From Eudasyphora cyanicolor (lineage: Eukaryota > Arthropoda > Insecta > Diptera > Muscidae): a stretch of 64,000 nucleotides of DNA. The translations under genes were made by a program, and so were the position numbers. This document shows positions 21,179 through 30,699 of the stretch, in pieces; within the stretch, counting starts at the first letter, position 1; each line of letters begins with the position of its first letter. The stretch is from contig OZ005734.1 of NCBI GenBank assembly GCA_963930755.1, positions 122,287,080 to 122,351,079 on the forward strand, in the 5' to 3' direction. Below the pieces are notes generated by a model that was not told the DNA's origin, ran no database searches, and was given only the letters and a program-made list of their open reading frames with translations.

Positions 21179-22038
21179 CTACTCGTTGTGATGGGTGGCG
21201 CTAACGACGGGTCCTGCGAAGACGAAGCCTAAAGACGTTTGGAATGCGCTCACCGCTCCCAGTCCTGTGGCACGCACTTCTTCCTCCCGTATGTAGGCAT
21301 ATGCATCCCCTCCAATCTCAACGTCGACGGGATCATTTCCCCGTGGGTCCACATCGGCCAGGGAAGTCCGTCTGAATTCTGTTGTGGGGTCTTCCAGAAT
21401 TGGTTCCGAGTAGGGTCGCTTCGGCAGCTCGCTGGTAACAGGGCGCTCGTTCGAATCATTGGTGAAGGACGGTCGTGGTACGGCTTGATGGTGATTTTGG
21501 CAAAGACGTACCCGTGGCGCTGCCTCGTCTCCAATCCCAACCTCCCTACCGTGGTGGCCGCAATTCTTGATATGGTCGAGGATTGGCATAGAAGGGCCCG
21601 TACCACCTTAAAATCCTCTCCTTGTGTCAGGATCTTAATGGTGGCCGTGGGGACGAAAACGCTTGCCCGTCGAAACGCTGGCTCCGGAGACATGACCCCC
21701 AGTTGGTCCTTCAGTTGAGGGGCATGATGAAGCATTGTGTGATGCCGATAGTCACACTCGCGACAGGTGGTTAATGCTGGGCAGTCTGGCGCCAGGTGAC
21801 TCCTGGCGAGGCAATTTCGGCAGTAACCCCGTCGTTCCACTGCCTCATACCTCTGGTATGGGGTAAAACGCCGGAACATGGGACAGGTCCTAATGGCGTG
21901 ATCCGCTTGACACAAGCCGCATGAATATTGCCACGAAGATGGGCGAGGGCGCGAGACTCGACTTCGATTGGCGTGGTTGGGTCGACGGTCGGGAGAGGGG
22001 TCACGACTTGATGCTGGAGTAGGTAGTCGCGCAGCCAT
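21179..22038 (-). CDS. BEL-A accessory ORF: zinc-knuckle plus inactive protease-like domain
   Basis: ATG at 22038, 58 nt after the gag-pol stop. Residues 40-105 hold three Cys/His clusters (C40GLC.., YCRNC.., CRECDYRHHTMLH) laid out exactly as the nucleocapsid of the same element's Gag. Residues 130-190 match the DUF1758 aspartic protease (ATIKIL...VVRALLCQSSTISRI), but Cys151 replaces the catalytic Asp and the Gly is lost. A frameshift near 21450 moves the C-terminal part (LADVDPRGNDPVDVEIG, FVFAGPVVS) to another frame that ends at 21179. A TTTATTCCAG acceptor-like site lies 2 nt before the ATG. Related ORFs follow the integrase in BEL-B, -C and -D. I infer a diverged NC-PR duplicate that binds nucleic acid but does not cleave; its function is unknown. 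Confidence 0.75.
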
Positions 22039-22095
22039 ATCTGGAATAAAAGAGATGCGAGTACCAACTTCTTTTACAAATAAATAGAGTGTTAG

Positions 22096-25000
22096 TCAAT
22101 CTGAAAATAATTTGACGATTTTCGTTATCGGTCGACTAACTACACCGTTAGCAGTCCGAATGTCAACGACCCTAATGTTGTTATCAGTTCCTCGGTAAGT
22201 TTTTTCTATACGGCCTATTTTCCATTCAGTCGGGGCCAATCTCTCATCTTTAATTACAATCAAATCATCCTCTTTCAAATTTTCTGTTTGGTACTTCCAC
22301 TTATATCGACGATGTAGCTCATTTAAATACTCAGTTTTCCATCTTTGGCAAAAATAGTGAGAGATAATCTTTAATCGTTTCCATCTGTTGGCTAGGGTGA
22401 GGTTTCCGTCTGAAACATCTGGTTCTGCTGGGGTCAAAATGGAGGTACCTATCAGAAAATGTGCTGGGGTAAGAGGATTTAAATCGGAAGGGTCGTCGCT
22501 GGCTGGACTTAGGGGTCGAGAGTTAAGACAGGCTTCAATTCGCGCTAAAATGGTCGAGAATTCCTCAAAGGTAAAATTCATTTGCGGTATAAATTTTCGT
22601 AGATGTGTTTTGAATGATTTAACTCCCGCCTCCCATAATCCTCCCATATGAGGGGCACCGGTAGGAATAAAACTCCATTCTAAATTTTGATAAACATTGT
22701 TCTGGGTGGCGTCCTTTTGCAGATTCTTCATAAACTCTAGCCTATCTTTTTTTATTAATTCTGCTGCTCCTACAAAATTAGTCCCATTATCTGAGTAGAT
22801 CTTGGCTGGACTTCCTCGTCGCCCAATAAAGCGAGATAAAGCAGCTAAAAAGGATTGAGTTGACAGATCACTAGTGGGTTCTAAGTGAATGGCTTTTGTG
22901 GAAAAGCAAACGAAGACGCAAACATAACCCTTTGTTATTAAACAAGCTCTTCCTGTAAAATTCTTTATGTTGAAGGGTCCTGCAAAATCTACTCCTGTGT
23001 TGGTAAAAGGTCGAGTCAGCATAGTTCGCTGGGGCGGAAGTGAGGCCATAATTTGCGTTTGAGTCTGGTGTTTATATAAAACACAAGTTCGACAATTATG
23101 AATTACCTTCTTGATTAAGGGCTTCAATTTAAATATCCAAAATTCAGACCTGATTACTCGAGTCATGAGTTGATTTCCGCCATGCATCGTAATTTTGTGA
23201 ATAAATTCTACTAACAAAAGAGCAAATCTCGATTCGTATGGGATAAGAATGGGATGGCGCTCGTTATATGTAAGTGCTGGGGACTGAACAAGGCGCCCAT
23301 TTGCCCTAATGATTCCTTTTGAATCAATGAATGGATTGAGAGATAAAAGACTGCTACCAGATGAGAGTCTTTTCTTTTGGGTTAACGCCAAATACTCCTC
23401 TGCGAAATAATGTTTTTGTGTTAAAACAATAAGACGATCTTTGATATCTTGGATTTCACCGTGGGTGATTTCTGCTGAAGAAATTCTAAGTCGGGTCCGA
23501 TTGACGCCGGTATTTCGCCAAAAACGAATCGCAAATGCTAAGACTTTGTATGCCCTAGATAGAGAAGAAAATCTATCCAAAGGATCTTCAACTGTTGTGG
23601 GCGCGAAAACTTTAACTGCCTTTGCTTCTATCTCTGTGTCGCTCAGAATGTCGTGTCTAGGCCATCGGTCTTTTGGAAACTTCAGCCACTGGGGTCCAGT
23701 CCACCACAAATGATGTGACTGCAAATCATTTGGCGAACATTCTCGACTGGCTACATCAGCTGGGTTGCTTTCTGAATCTATGTGCTTCCAATTTTCGTTG
23801 CCTACATTATCTAAAATATCTGAAATTCTATTTCCTACAAAGGCACTCCATGAACACGGTGGTTTTTTGAGCCATGCTAGCACGATCGTTGAGTCGGTCC
23901 AAAAGTGTGTTGAAATATTTTCAATTTGTAAGTTGGGAACCACCGCTGTGGTTAATTTTGCTAAGAGAACGGCTCCGCATAATTCTAATCTAGGCAGAGA
24001 TATTTTTTTGATGGGTGCTACTCGAGTTTTCGCTGCCAAAAGAAACGTGTCGACTGTTTGATCTAAATGTTCTACTCTAACATAAAGAGTCGCGGCGTAA
24101 GCGCTTTCTGAAGCGTCACAAAAACCATGCACTTCAATTTTACTTGAGGGTTTGAATCTGATCCACCTAGGTACTGAAACTGAATCTATTGAGGGACAAT
24201 TTTTAATGAAATTCTTCCAATTCATTCGAGTTATGGGCTTCAACGCGTCGTCCCAATCTACTTTATCCAGCCAGACTTGCTGCATGATAAGTTTCGCTAC
24301 GATGATTACTGGAGCCAGCCATCCACATGGGTCGAAAAATTTGGCAATTGTTGAAAGGACTTCTCGTTTGGTGCATAACTCCCTTTCTTCCGTGGGTGGT
24401 GATGTGAACGTAAAGTTATCAGCCGAAATGTTCCATCGGATACCTAGAGTTTTCGTTGAAGTTCCTTCCGAAATATCCAACCAATTGACCGGCAAGAGTG
24501 AGTCTGGTGGCAGATCGCGAAGTAGATTGGGGTCGTTTGCACTCCATTTTCTCAATTCAAAACCTGCTGAGTCCATGGCTGCTACTAATTCTTTCATAGA
24601 CTTAAGGGATTCTTCTACAGTGTGACCTCCAGCTAAAACGTCGTCGACATATAAATTTTGTTTTATAATTTCCGAACCTAATGGGTATGTTTCTTTAACA
24701 TCTTCTGCCAATTGAATTAGGGTCCTAAGAGCTAGAAATGGGGCGCAATTAATTCCGAAAGTGACTGTCGAAAGTTCAAAGTCTTCAACTGGGTCATTTG
24801 CTGATCTTCTAAAAAGAATTCTTTGAAATGGGGCCTGACTTGGGTCGATTTGTATTTGACGATACATTTTGGTAACGTCCGCGTTAAATACGTATTTAAA
24901 AAACCTCCATTTTAAAATCTGCAATACTAAATCCTGTTGAAGAATAGGCCCTGGATGTAAAATGTCATTAAGACTTTTCCTATTTGATGTGGGACTTGAC

Positions 25001-27429
25001 GCATTGAAAACTACCCTAAGTTTAGTAGTAACCCTATCTGGTTTAATAACTGCATGATGCGGCAAATAGTAGTGAGGGGTCTTCTCGATTTCCTGGGGTC
25101 TCAGTTTCCGCATGTGTCCAAGTTCCAAATATTCCATTATCGCTGCGTCGTATTGAGATTTGATTTCGGGCATTTTTTGCAACTTTCTTTCCATTCTATA
25201 GAATTGCGCCATTGCGATATTTCGAGATGCTCCAAGTTCAGCACAAGATTTGAACGGCATCGTGACAATATATCGTCCATCTTCTTTTCTTCGCGTTGTA
25301 TTTTTGAAATTTGTTTCGCAAAAGGTGTCTTCTGCTGACCTCAAAACTTTTTTTGGGGTCTCCTCCACCTCCCAAAAACGTGTGAGAATTTTCTCGATCG
25401 AAACTGTATTGTAAAGTGAAATTTTCCTATCATTTGTGTTTGATTTTTCAAGGGGTCCGCCCACTATCCAGCCAAAAACGGTGCTTTGCGCTAGTAAAGA
25501 TCCTATAGATTTCATTGGAGCTCCTACTGTGTAAATTAAGGGTCCTATGTCTAAACCTATCAGAAGATCTATGGGTCGGCTTTCGTAAAAACGAGGATCT
25601 GCTAACTCGAGTTGGGTTGTTTCTCTATGTTGATTTTTATCTAGGGTGCGCGACGGCAAATTAGAAGGAAGGGACTTCAAAACGGGTGCCCAAACTTCTA
25701 ATTCAAAACTAGGGTTTGTACGAGAACAAAGGTTAAAAAGACAAGCTTTTGTTGAAGTTTCTGAAACGGTTTCACTTAAACCGTTAACATGAACAAGATT
25801 CTTCCTAGTTGGAAGCTTCAATTGGTTTTTAATCTTCTCTGAAATAAATGTTGATTGAGATCCAGGGTCGATAATCGCTCGTGCGTCATATCGCTGCCCT
25901 CTAGATTCAATTTGAACGATCGCTGTGAAGAGTAGTGTTTCCTTCGATTGCTGCTGGCTAAGTTGTGAATTTTCCTTGAGAGTTAGAGTCGTTATACTAG
26001 GAGTTTGAAAACTAGGTGTGGACTGTAAACTAGGAGTGGATTGTACTAGGGTGGTTAGAGCTGCCGCACTGGTACTAGGTCGTACGTCATCTCTAACCGG
26101 TTGTGAATTTGTAGGTCGGGCCTCGTTACCCTTATGTAATAAAGTGTGATGTCTTTGATTACATTCCCTACACGTGAAACGACTCTTACAATCTCTTACA
26201 CCATGATCCGAAGTGATGCAGTTGTAACAAAGATTGTGAAGTTTTACTAAGTGAATGCGATCATTCACGTTTTTCTCAAGGAATTGTGGACAATTTCGTA
26301 ACAAATGGTTTGCCTTGCAAATTTGGCAACTCGGTCCATTTGTACGACTACTAGGTTGCGTAGATGTGCTAAATCTGTTGCTATTGTTGAATCTTCTTTG
26401 CGAACTTTGTGTCTGTTGCGCAACATTAGTTTGAAATGACTTAACCCTATTTTCCTTCCTACTATAATCGGGTCTAGGCTGATTATTTTTGGAGAAATGG
26501 GGCTTAATATTTCCTACAGATTCTAAAGTTTTGAACTTGTGTGTCAAAAATTCATTCAAATCTTTCCAAGACGGTAGTATGGAACAGTCTTCCAAACCGT
26601 TTTCAAATTCTTCTAAGAAATTTCTCGTCAGTTTCGTAGAAGTAAGGTAAACTAAAATTGGGTCCCACCCCTTTACATCTACCTTGAGTGTTTCTAGTGT
26701 CTGAACGCAACCATCAATAGTGCGTTGAAGTTTTTGGATCGAAGATCCTGAATCTGCCGAAACTGGTGGTAAACTAAGTAGAGTCTTTAGCTGTTCATTA
26801 ACTTGCATTCGTTTATTCTCGTATCTGTTTTCTAAGTTTTTCCATGCTAGATCAAAACCTTCATTTGTTAGTGGTACGTTACTAATAATTTCCCGTGCCT
26901 CCCCCGCGGTTTTTTGTTTTAGATGGAAAAGTTTTTCTACTTTACTAAGTCTAGAATTATTCCTGTACAAGGCCGAAAACAAATCCCGAAAAGTAGGCCA
27001 AGCGCTGTATCCTCCATGAAATGTGTCGGTGTCGCATGGTGGTAAACGTAACGATAGATGGTTGTTTGGCTCAACTGTTTCCTTTTTTCGGGTCTCCGAT
27101 TCTCGTTCGATCTTTTCCTGCTGCCTTTCGTCGGTTAGTGCTAAAATTTCTCCATTTACTGCGCTTAAACATCGTTTGTATGTCTCTAATGCCTCTTTAT
27201 AATGGGTCCTCAACTTTGATTTATCGATTGGGGCCTCATCTTTTTCGGGAACACGGTCTCTACAATCTAAATAGGCCCTTTTCACTTGATCCCAAACAGA
27301 GTTCAATTCTACACGTGTCACTTCTAATGAGTGAATATTATCATCGGTGCTAGTAGCAGAGTAACCACTCTCAAAGTCTATCAGGTCATTTACGCAATTT
27401 ACAAATTTATCACGTAAAACTTTATCCAT
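22096..27429 (-). CDS. BEL-A Gag-Pol polyprotein (intact, 1777 aa)
   Basis: A single uninterrupted frame. Residues 1-300 are Gag with the DUF1759 signature (LPPCDTDTFHGGYSAWPTFRDLF at about 129). Nucleocapsid zinc clusters lie at 368-432. The aspartic protease is at about 500-660 (RAIIDPGSQS, Asp521). The reverse transcriptase is at about 760-1000 (FNADVTKMYRQ; YVDD 927-930). RNase H is at about 1095-1230 (Asp1105, Glu1149, Asp1179, Asp1225). The integrase has HHCC (His1411, His1416, Cys1446, Cys1449) and the DDE triad Asp1481, Asp1547, Glu1600. A DUF5641-like tail reaches 1777. All catalytic residues I can place are present, and the length is normal for Pao. The protease would cut the polyprotein into virus-like-particle parts in the cytoplasm, and the integrase would insert the cDNA. 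Confidence 0.97.
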   Translation of the reverse strand: MDKVLRDKFVNCVNDLIDFESGYSATSTDDNIHSLEVTRVELNSVWDQVKRAYLDCRDRVPEKDEAPIDKSKLRTHYKEALETYKRCLSAVNGEILALTDERQQEKIERESETRKKETVEPNNHLSLRLPPCDTDTFHGGYSAWPTFRDLFSALYRNNSRLSKVEKLFHLKQKTAGEAREIISNVPLTNEGFDLAWKNLENRYENKRMQVNEQLKTLLSLPPVSADSGSSIQKLQRTIDGCVQTLETLKVDVKGWDPILVYLTSTKLTRNFLEEFENGLEDCSILPSWKDLNEFLTHKFKTLESVGNIKPHFSKNNQPRPDYSRKENRVKSFQTNVAQQTQSSQRRFNNSNRFSTSTQPSSRTNGPSCQICKANHLLRNCPQFLEKNVNDRIHLVKLHNLCYNCITSDHGVRDCKSRFTCRECNQRHHTLLHKGNEARPTNSQPVRDDVRPSTSAAALTTLVQSTPSLQSTPSFQTPSITTLTLKENSQLSQQQSKETLLFTAIVQIESRGQRYDARAIIDPGSQSTFISEKIKNQLKLPTRKNLVHVNGLSETVSETSTKACLFNLCSRTNPSFELEVWAPVLKSLPSNLPSRTLDKNQHRETTQLELADPRFYESRPIDLLIGLDIGPLIYTVGAPMKSIGSLLAQSTVFGWIVGGPLEKSNTNDRKISLYNTVSIEKILTRFWEVEETPKKVLRSAEDTFCETNFKNTTRRKEDGRYIVTMPFKSCAELGASRNIAMAQFYRMERKLQKMPEIKSQYDAAIMEYLELGHMRKLRPQEIEKTPHYYLPHHAVIKPDRVTTKLRVVFNASSPTSNRKSLNDILHPGPILQQDLVLQILKWRFFKYVFNADVTKMYRQIQIDPSQAPFQRILFRRSANDPVEDFELSTVTFGINCAPFLALRTLIQLAEDVKETYPLGSEIIKQNLYVDDVLAGGHTVEESLKSMKELVAAMDSAGFELRKWSANDPNLLRDLPPDSLLPVNWLDISEGTSTKTLGIRWNISADNFTFTSPPTEERELCTKREVLSTIAKFFDPCGWLAPVIIVAKLIMQQVWLDKVDWDDALKPITRMNWKNFIKNCPSIDSVSVPRWIRFKPSSKIEVHGFCDASESAYAATLYVRVEHLDQTVDTFLLAAKTRVAPIKKISLPRLELCGAVLLAKLTTAVVPNLQIENISTHFWTDSTIVLAWLKKPPCSWSAFVGNRISDILDNVGNENWKHIDSESNPADVASRECSPNDLQSHHLWWTGPQWLKFPKDRWPRHDILSDTEIEAKAVKVFAPTTVEDPLDRFSSLSRAYKVLAFAIRFWRNTGVNRTRLRISSAEITHGEIQDIKDRLIVLTQKHYFAEEYLALTQKKRLSSGSSLLSLNPFIDSKGIIRANGRLVQSPALTYNERHPILIPYESRFALLLVEFIHKITMHGGNQLMTRVIRSEFWIFKLKPLIKKVIHNCRTCVLYKHQTQTQIMASLPPQRTMLTRPFTNTGVDFAGPFNIKNFTGRACLITKGYVCVFVCFSTKAIHLEPTSDLSTQSFLAALSRFIGRRGSPAKIYSDNGTNFVGAAELIKKDRLEFMKNLQKDATQNNVYQNLEWSFIPTGAPHMGGLWEAGVKSFKTHLRKFIPQMNFTFEEFSTILARIEACLNSRPLSPASDDPSDLNPLTPAHFLIGTSILTPAEPDVSDGNLTLANRWKRLKIISHYFCQRWKTEYLNELHRRYKWKYQTENLKEDDLIVIKDERLAPTEWKIGRIEKTYRGTDNNIRVVDIRTANGVVSRPITKIVKLFSD

Positions 27430-27959
27430 ATTTCCTCCTTCTTAAATATTTTCTTTGTCAAATTTTAAACTGGCTAAAATTTCAAGAAACTTTTAAAATT
27501 GAGCTTTTCTTTTAACAATTTCTGTAAAAACTTACTTTGCCAATATTTGCAAAATAATTTCAGAAAAACGCTAAATATTTGTTGAATGGGGCCAATCTTT
27601 TACAGTCCGACTTTTTTTTTTCACGAATAGATATAAATAATGGCAGTTTACTTTGAACTTGTGTCGTTTGTGCGAAAAGTAAGAAATTTTAGCGATAATA
27701 ATTTTTATAGACCTGGGTCTTTTAGAAAAAAAATTATATAAATAAAAATTTGGACGAAAGTAATTCTTTGTCGGCTAGTGTACTCTCAAAAAAAATTATC
27801 AATCAACTCTTCTGTGACAAAACAAAAAAAAATAAAAAAAGCGTAGGAAAGTGATTTTTCTATCAGAAAAAATTCAATCAAATCAAAAAACAAATTTTGT
27901 AAGAAAGTGTTTTTTGCAAATTTATAACAAACAAAAAAACAAACTTTGTAGGAACGTGT

Positions 27960-28690
27960 TTCACTTAATAGATTTATCGAGCAAATTTATTTTTCGTAGT
28001 AAAGTGTAATTTCCAAAAATTAGCACTTAATAAATTTTTCGAGCAAATTTATTTTTCGTAGTAAAGTGTAATTTCCAAAAAATTTGCACTTAATAAATTT
28101 CTGAACAAATTTATTTTTCGTAGTAAAGTGTAATTTCCAAAATTAGCACTTAATAAATTTTCGAGTCAAATTTATTTTTCGTAGTAAAGTGTAATTTCCA
28201 AAAATTAGCACTTAATAAATTTTTGAGCAAATTTATTTTTCGTAGCAAAGTGTAATTTCCAAAAATTAGCACTTAATAAATTTCTAAGCAAATTTATTTT
28301 TCGTAGTAAAGTGTAATTTCCAAAAATTAGCACTTAATAAATTTCTAAGCAAATTTATTTGTCGTAGTAAAGTGTAATTTCCAAAAATTAGCACTTAATA
28401 AATTTTTCTGCAAATTTATTTTTCGTAGTAAAGTGTAATTTCCAAAAAATTAGCACTTAATAAATTTCTGAACAAATTTATTTTTCGTAGTAAAGTGTAA
28501 TTTCCAAAAATTAGCACTTAATAAATTTCTAAGCAAATTTATTTGTCGTAGTAAAGTGTAATTTCCAAAAATTAGCACTTAATAAATTTTTGTGCAAATT
28601 TATTTTTCATAGCAAAGTGTAATTTCCAAAAATTAGCACTTAATAAATTTTTCGAGCAAATTTATTTTTCGTTGTAAAGAGTAATTTCCA
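27960..28690. repeat. Leader minisatellite, about 12 x 61 bp
   Basis: The unit reads CACTTAATAAATTT...GCAAATTTATTTTTCG, then TAGTAAAGTGTAATTTCC, plus a short A-run; 12 copies start near 27962, 28023, 28086, 28146 and onwards at 60-64 bp spacing. The matching place in BEL-C (about 45850-46070, inverted) has only three to four copies. Confidence 0.9.
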
Positions 28691-30300
28691 AAAATAAAAA
28701 TAAATTTCAATAAATGTAAATTATTGTGTTAGTTCTGTTTAGCTTTTGCCGAAATGTCCGTCCGATCCCATCAACCATCAAACCATATGTTCTCTCATTC
28801 CTTTCTTTACGGCTGAAATTATGTTTTCCTACTTCTCCCTTTTTTTCTATTCCACAAAAAAACTCCAGTGGTACATTAACCTTTGGGTTCCCTAATCAAG
28901 GCAAGAAGTGAAAACGAATGAGAAGACAACGAGAAACCAACGAAAAAAAAATCCGCTACCTATTGTCTCATATGCATCGATGTACATAGACTGGTGTTGT
29001 TGTTGTTTTAATGGGTACGAGGGGTCGAGTTGAAAGTGTCGGCACAGGAACTTTTTTATCAAATATATCAAGATTTTCGCGTTAAATCGGTTGGAAACTA
29101 CAGTAATGCTGATTTGTAGCACAAACCACACATATTAATGGCAATAGAGATTAAAAAATCGTAAATTTTTTGACATTTTTCAAAAGGGTTTTTCTATTGA
29201 ATCTAAAGCAATACGAGGGTCGTTCAAAAAGTTGGAACACGTATTTTCTAAAGCAAAAAAAAATTAATTTATTTTTTCTTTTTAATTTATTGATTGGGAT
29301 TGATTTTAGCGTCTCCAAAGCATCAGCTAATATCATACGGTCGATTTCTCCCTCAGAAAATCGCATATAAAGAAGGCAAAAAAAAATATTTTTTTCTCTA
29401 AGTTGCAAACTTGATGTTTAAAGTACCCAAAAATCACGAAGTAATTTGTAGGGTTCTCAAGCCAGTCAGCGGATGAGTCGAGCCAATAAAAATCTTTCCT
29501 TTTTTTCCTTTTAAGCAGCTAATAATAATAGTAATAAGAATAAAAGTAAGCTTAATAAATATAACCGCGATTAAAGCAGCCGAAAAAATTCAAGAAATTT
29601 TCGCTCTTTTGTTTCGCAAGAAAGTTGTCCGTCCACGCGTTATTCAGCACAAAATTATCTGGAATTCTTGCTGAGGTTTTCGGAATAAGTCAATGGGTGT
29701 CCGTCCGCGCGTCCGAAATCTTAATAAACTTATCTTAATAATCGTATCTTAATACTCTTATCTTAATATTCTTATCTTAAAAATAACTTGATGGCATAAA
29801 TCGACTCGACTAGCCGCTGGCTTTCAGAAAAATTCATCAGAATGCGTAATAAATTATTTGAACAAATTATCGAAGGGTTTTCAAAAAGGTTGGGTCGCTA
29901 TTTTCCTAAAGTTTCGAAAACTAGAAAACAGTAAAGTCGCGCGTTGTTACCGAAAAAATCGTCAAAAAACTTTCATAGGTTAGAATGCATGTAGGTTATG
30001 CAATAGGTTAGTATATATGTAAAGGGTATATATGTGTAGCAATGTGTAGGTATGTAACTGCAAGCTAACTGCACTTATGTAAGTATGTATATCAAAGTAT
30101 ATAAGTGTATGTATATAAGTGCAAGCTAACTGCAGTTAAGTGTTCAGTTATTTTTGTATATATGTAAAAGGCAAAAACCAAGCCAGCGTCGTACATAGGG
30201 CCAGACCCGCCAAAATCTCCTTCATATAGCAATATGGCGGAGTTCGAAAAAAAATGGTTTTGGCACCCTATGTAACAACGCTACCTGCACAAATTTTGGG

Positions 30301-30307
30301 TACTCAC
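30301..30307 (-). promoter_or_regulatory. Candidate 5' splice donor in the BEL-A leader
   Basis: GTGAGTA on the minus strand within a block conserved in BEL-C (42564-42570, CAGTGAGTACCC). Paired with the acceptor at 22041-22042 it would yield an mRNA for the accessory ORF. Splicing is inferred. Confidence 0.4.
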
Positions 30308-30677
30308 TTTGATCCTGTAATAAGTGTCTTATACGGCTTCCTTCGGTCTCGATGTTGCTGGCTTGGGTCGCTGGCTCTTCCTTCTAGGGTCTTTTGGCGG
30401 GGTCCTTTTTCGGTGTCGTGCTGGGTCTTTTGGTTGTTGTGTCGAGTCTTTTTGTTTCACTTTTTTCACTTCAATGTCACTTTTTAACTGTTTTGTTTGA
30501 ATTTTGTTGTTGTTGCAAATTATATTTTTAGTTTTTTCCCGTACCGCACCGAAATTTTGTTAAATTTATTTAAAATTTACCGCCAAAAAAAAATAAAAAG
30601 TAAGTTTAAACACAACTTTGAAATTGAAACAACACATCCACTTTTTGTTTTTTAGTTATTTAAAAAAACACACCTTT

Positions 30678-30696
30678 GATCCGGTTCGCAGGGCCA
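30678..30696 (-). promoter_or_regulatory. BEL-A primer binding site
   Basis: TGGCCCTGCGAACCGGATC begins 3 nt inside the 5' LTR end. It differs at three positions from the BEL-C site that fits tRNA-Tyr perfectly, so either a variant tRNA is used or priming tolerates mismatches. Confidence 0.75.
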
Positions 30697-30699
30697 AAA

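Larger units (their letters stand above)
13716..21661. repeat. Exact 3973-bp tandem duplication (two units)
   Basis: Unit 1 is 13716-17688 and unit 2 is 17689-21661; the offset is 3973 bp everywhere I compared. The unit holds T sequence, the BEL-A 3' LTR and the 3' part of its accessory ORF. The junction reads GACGAAAACG/TGATAAGG with a single shared G, as expected for end joining rather than homologous recombination. All ORFs in the two units are identical. Confidence 0.92.
27430..30677 (-). other. BEL-A untranslated leader
   Basis: 3.2 kb between the PBS and the gag ATG, unusually long. It contains the minisatellite at 27960-28690, many A/T-rich tracts and a donor-like GTGAGTA at 30307-30301. 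Short ORFs scattered through it match the BEL-C leader only as non-coding sequence (frames not kept). The gag ATG follows AAGAAGGAGGAAAT. Confidence 0.8.

Noticed and set aside
21440..21470. Programmed frameshift in the BEL-A accessory ORF
   Set aside because: BEL-C shifts at different places and in the other direction and BEL-D has no shift, so independent decay is more likely.
22388..25338. Plus-strand ORFs opposite the BEL-A polyprotein
   Set aside because: They are antisense shadows of a conserved coding frame and match no family.
27960..28690. Regular 61-bp repeats as a possible CRISPR array
   Set aside because: The whole unit repeats with no unique spacers, and the setting is a eukaryotic retrotransposon leader.
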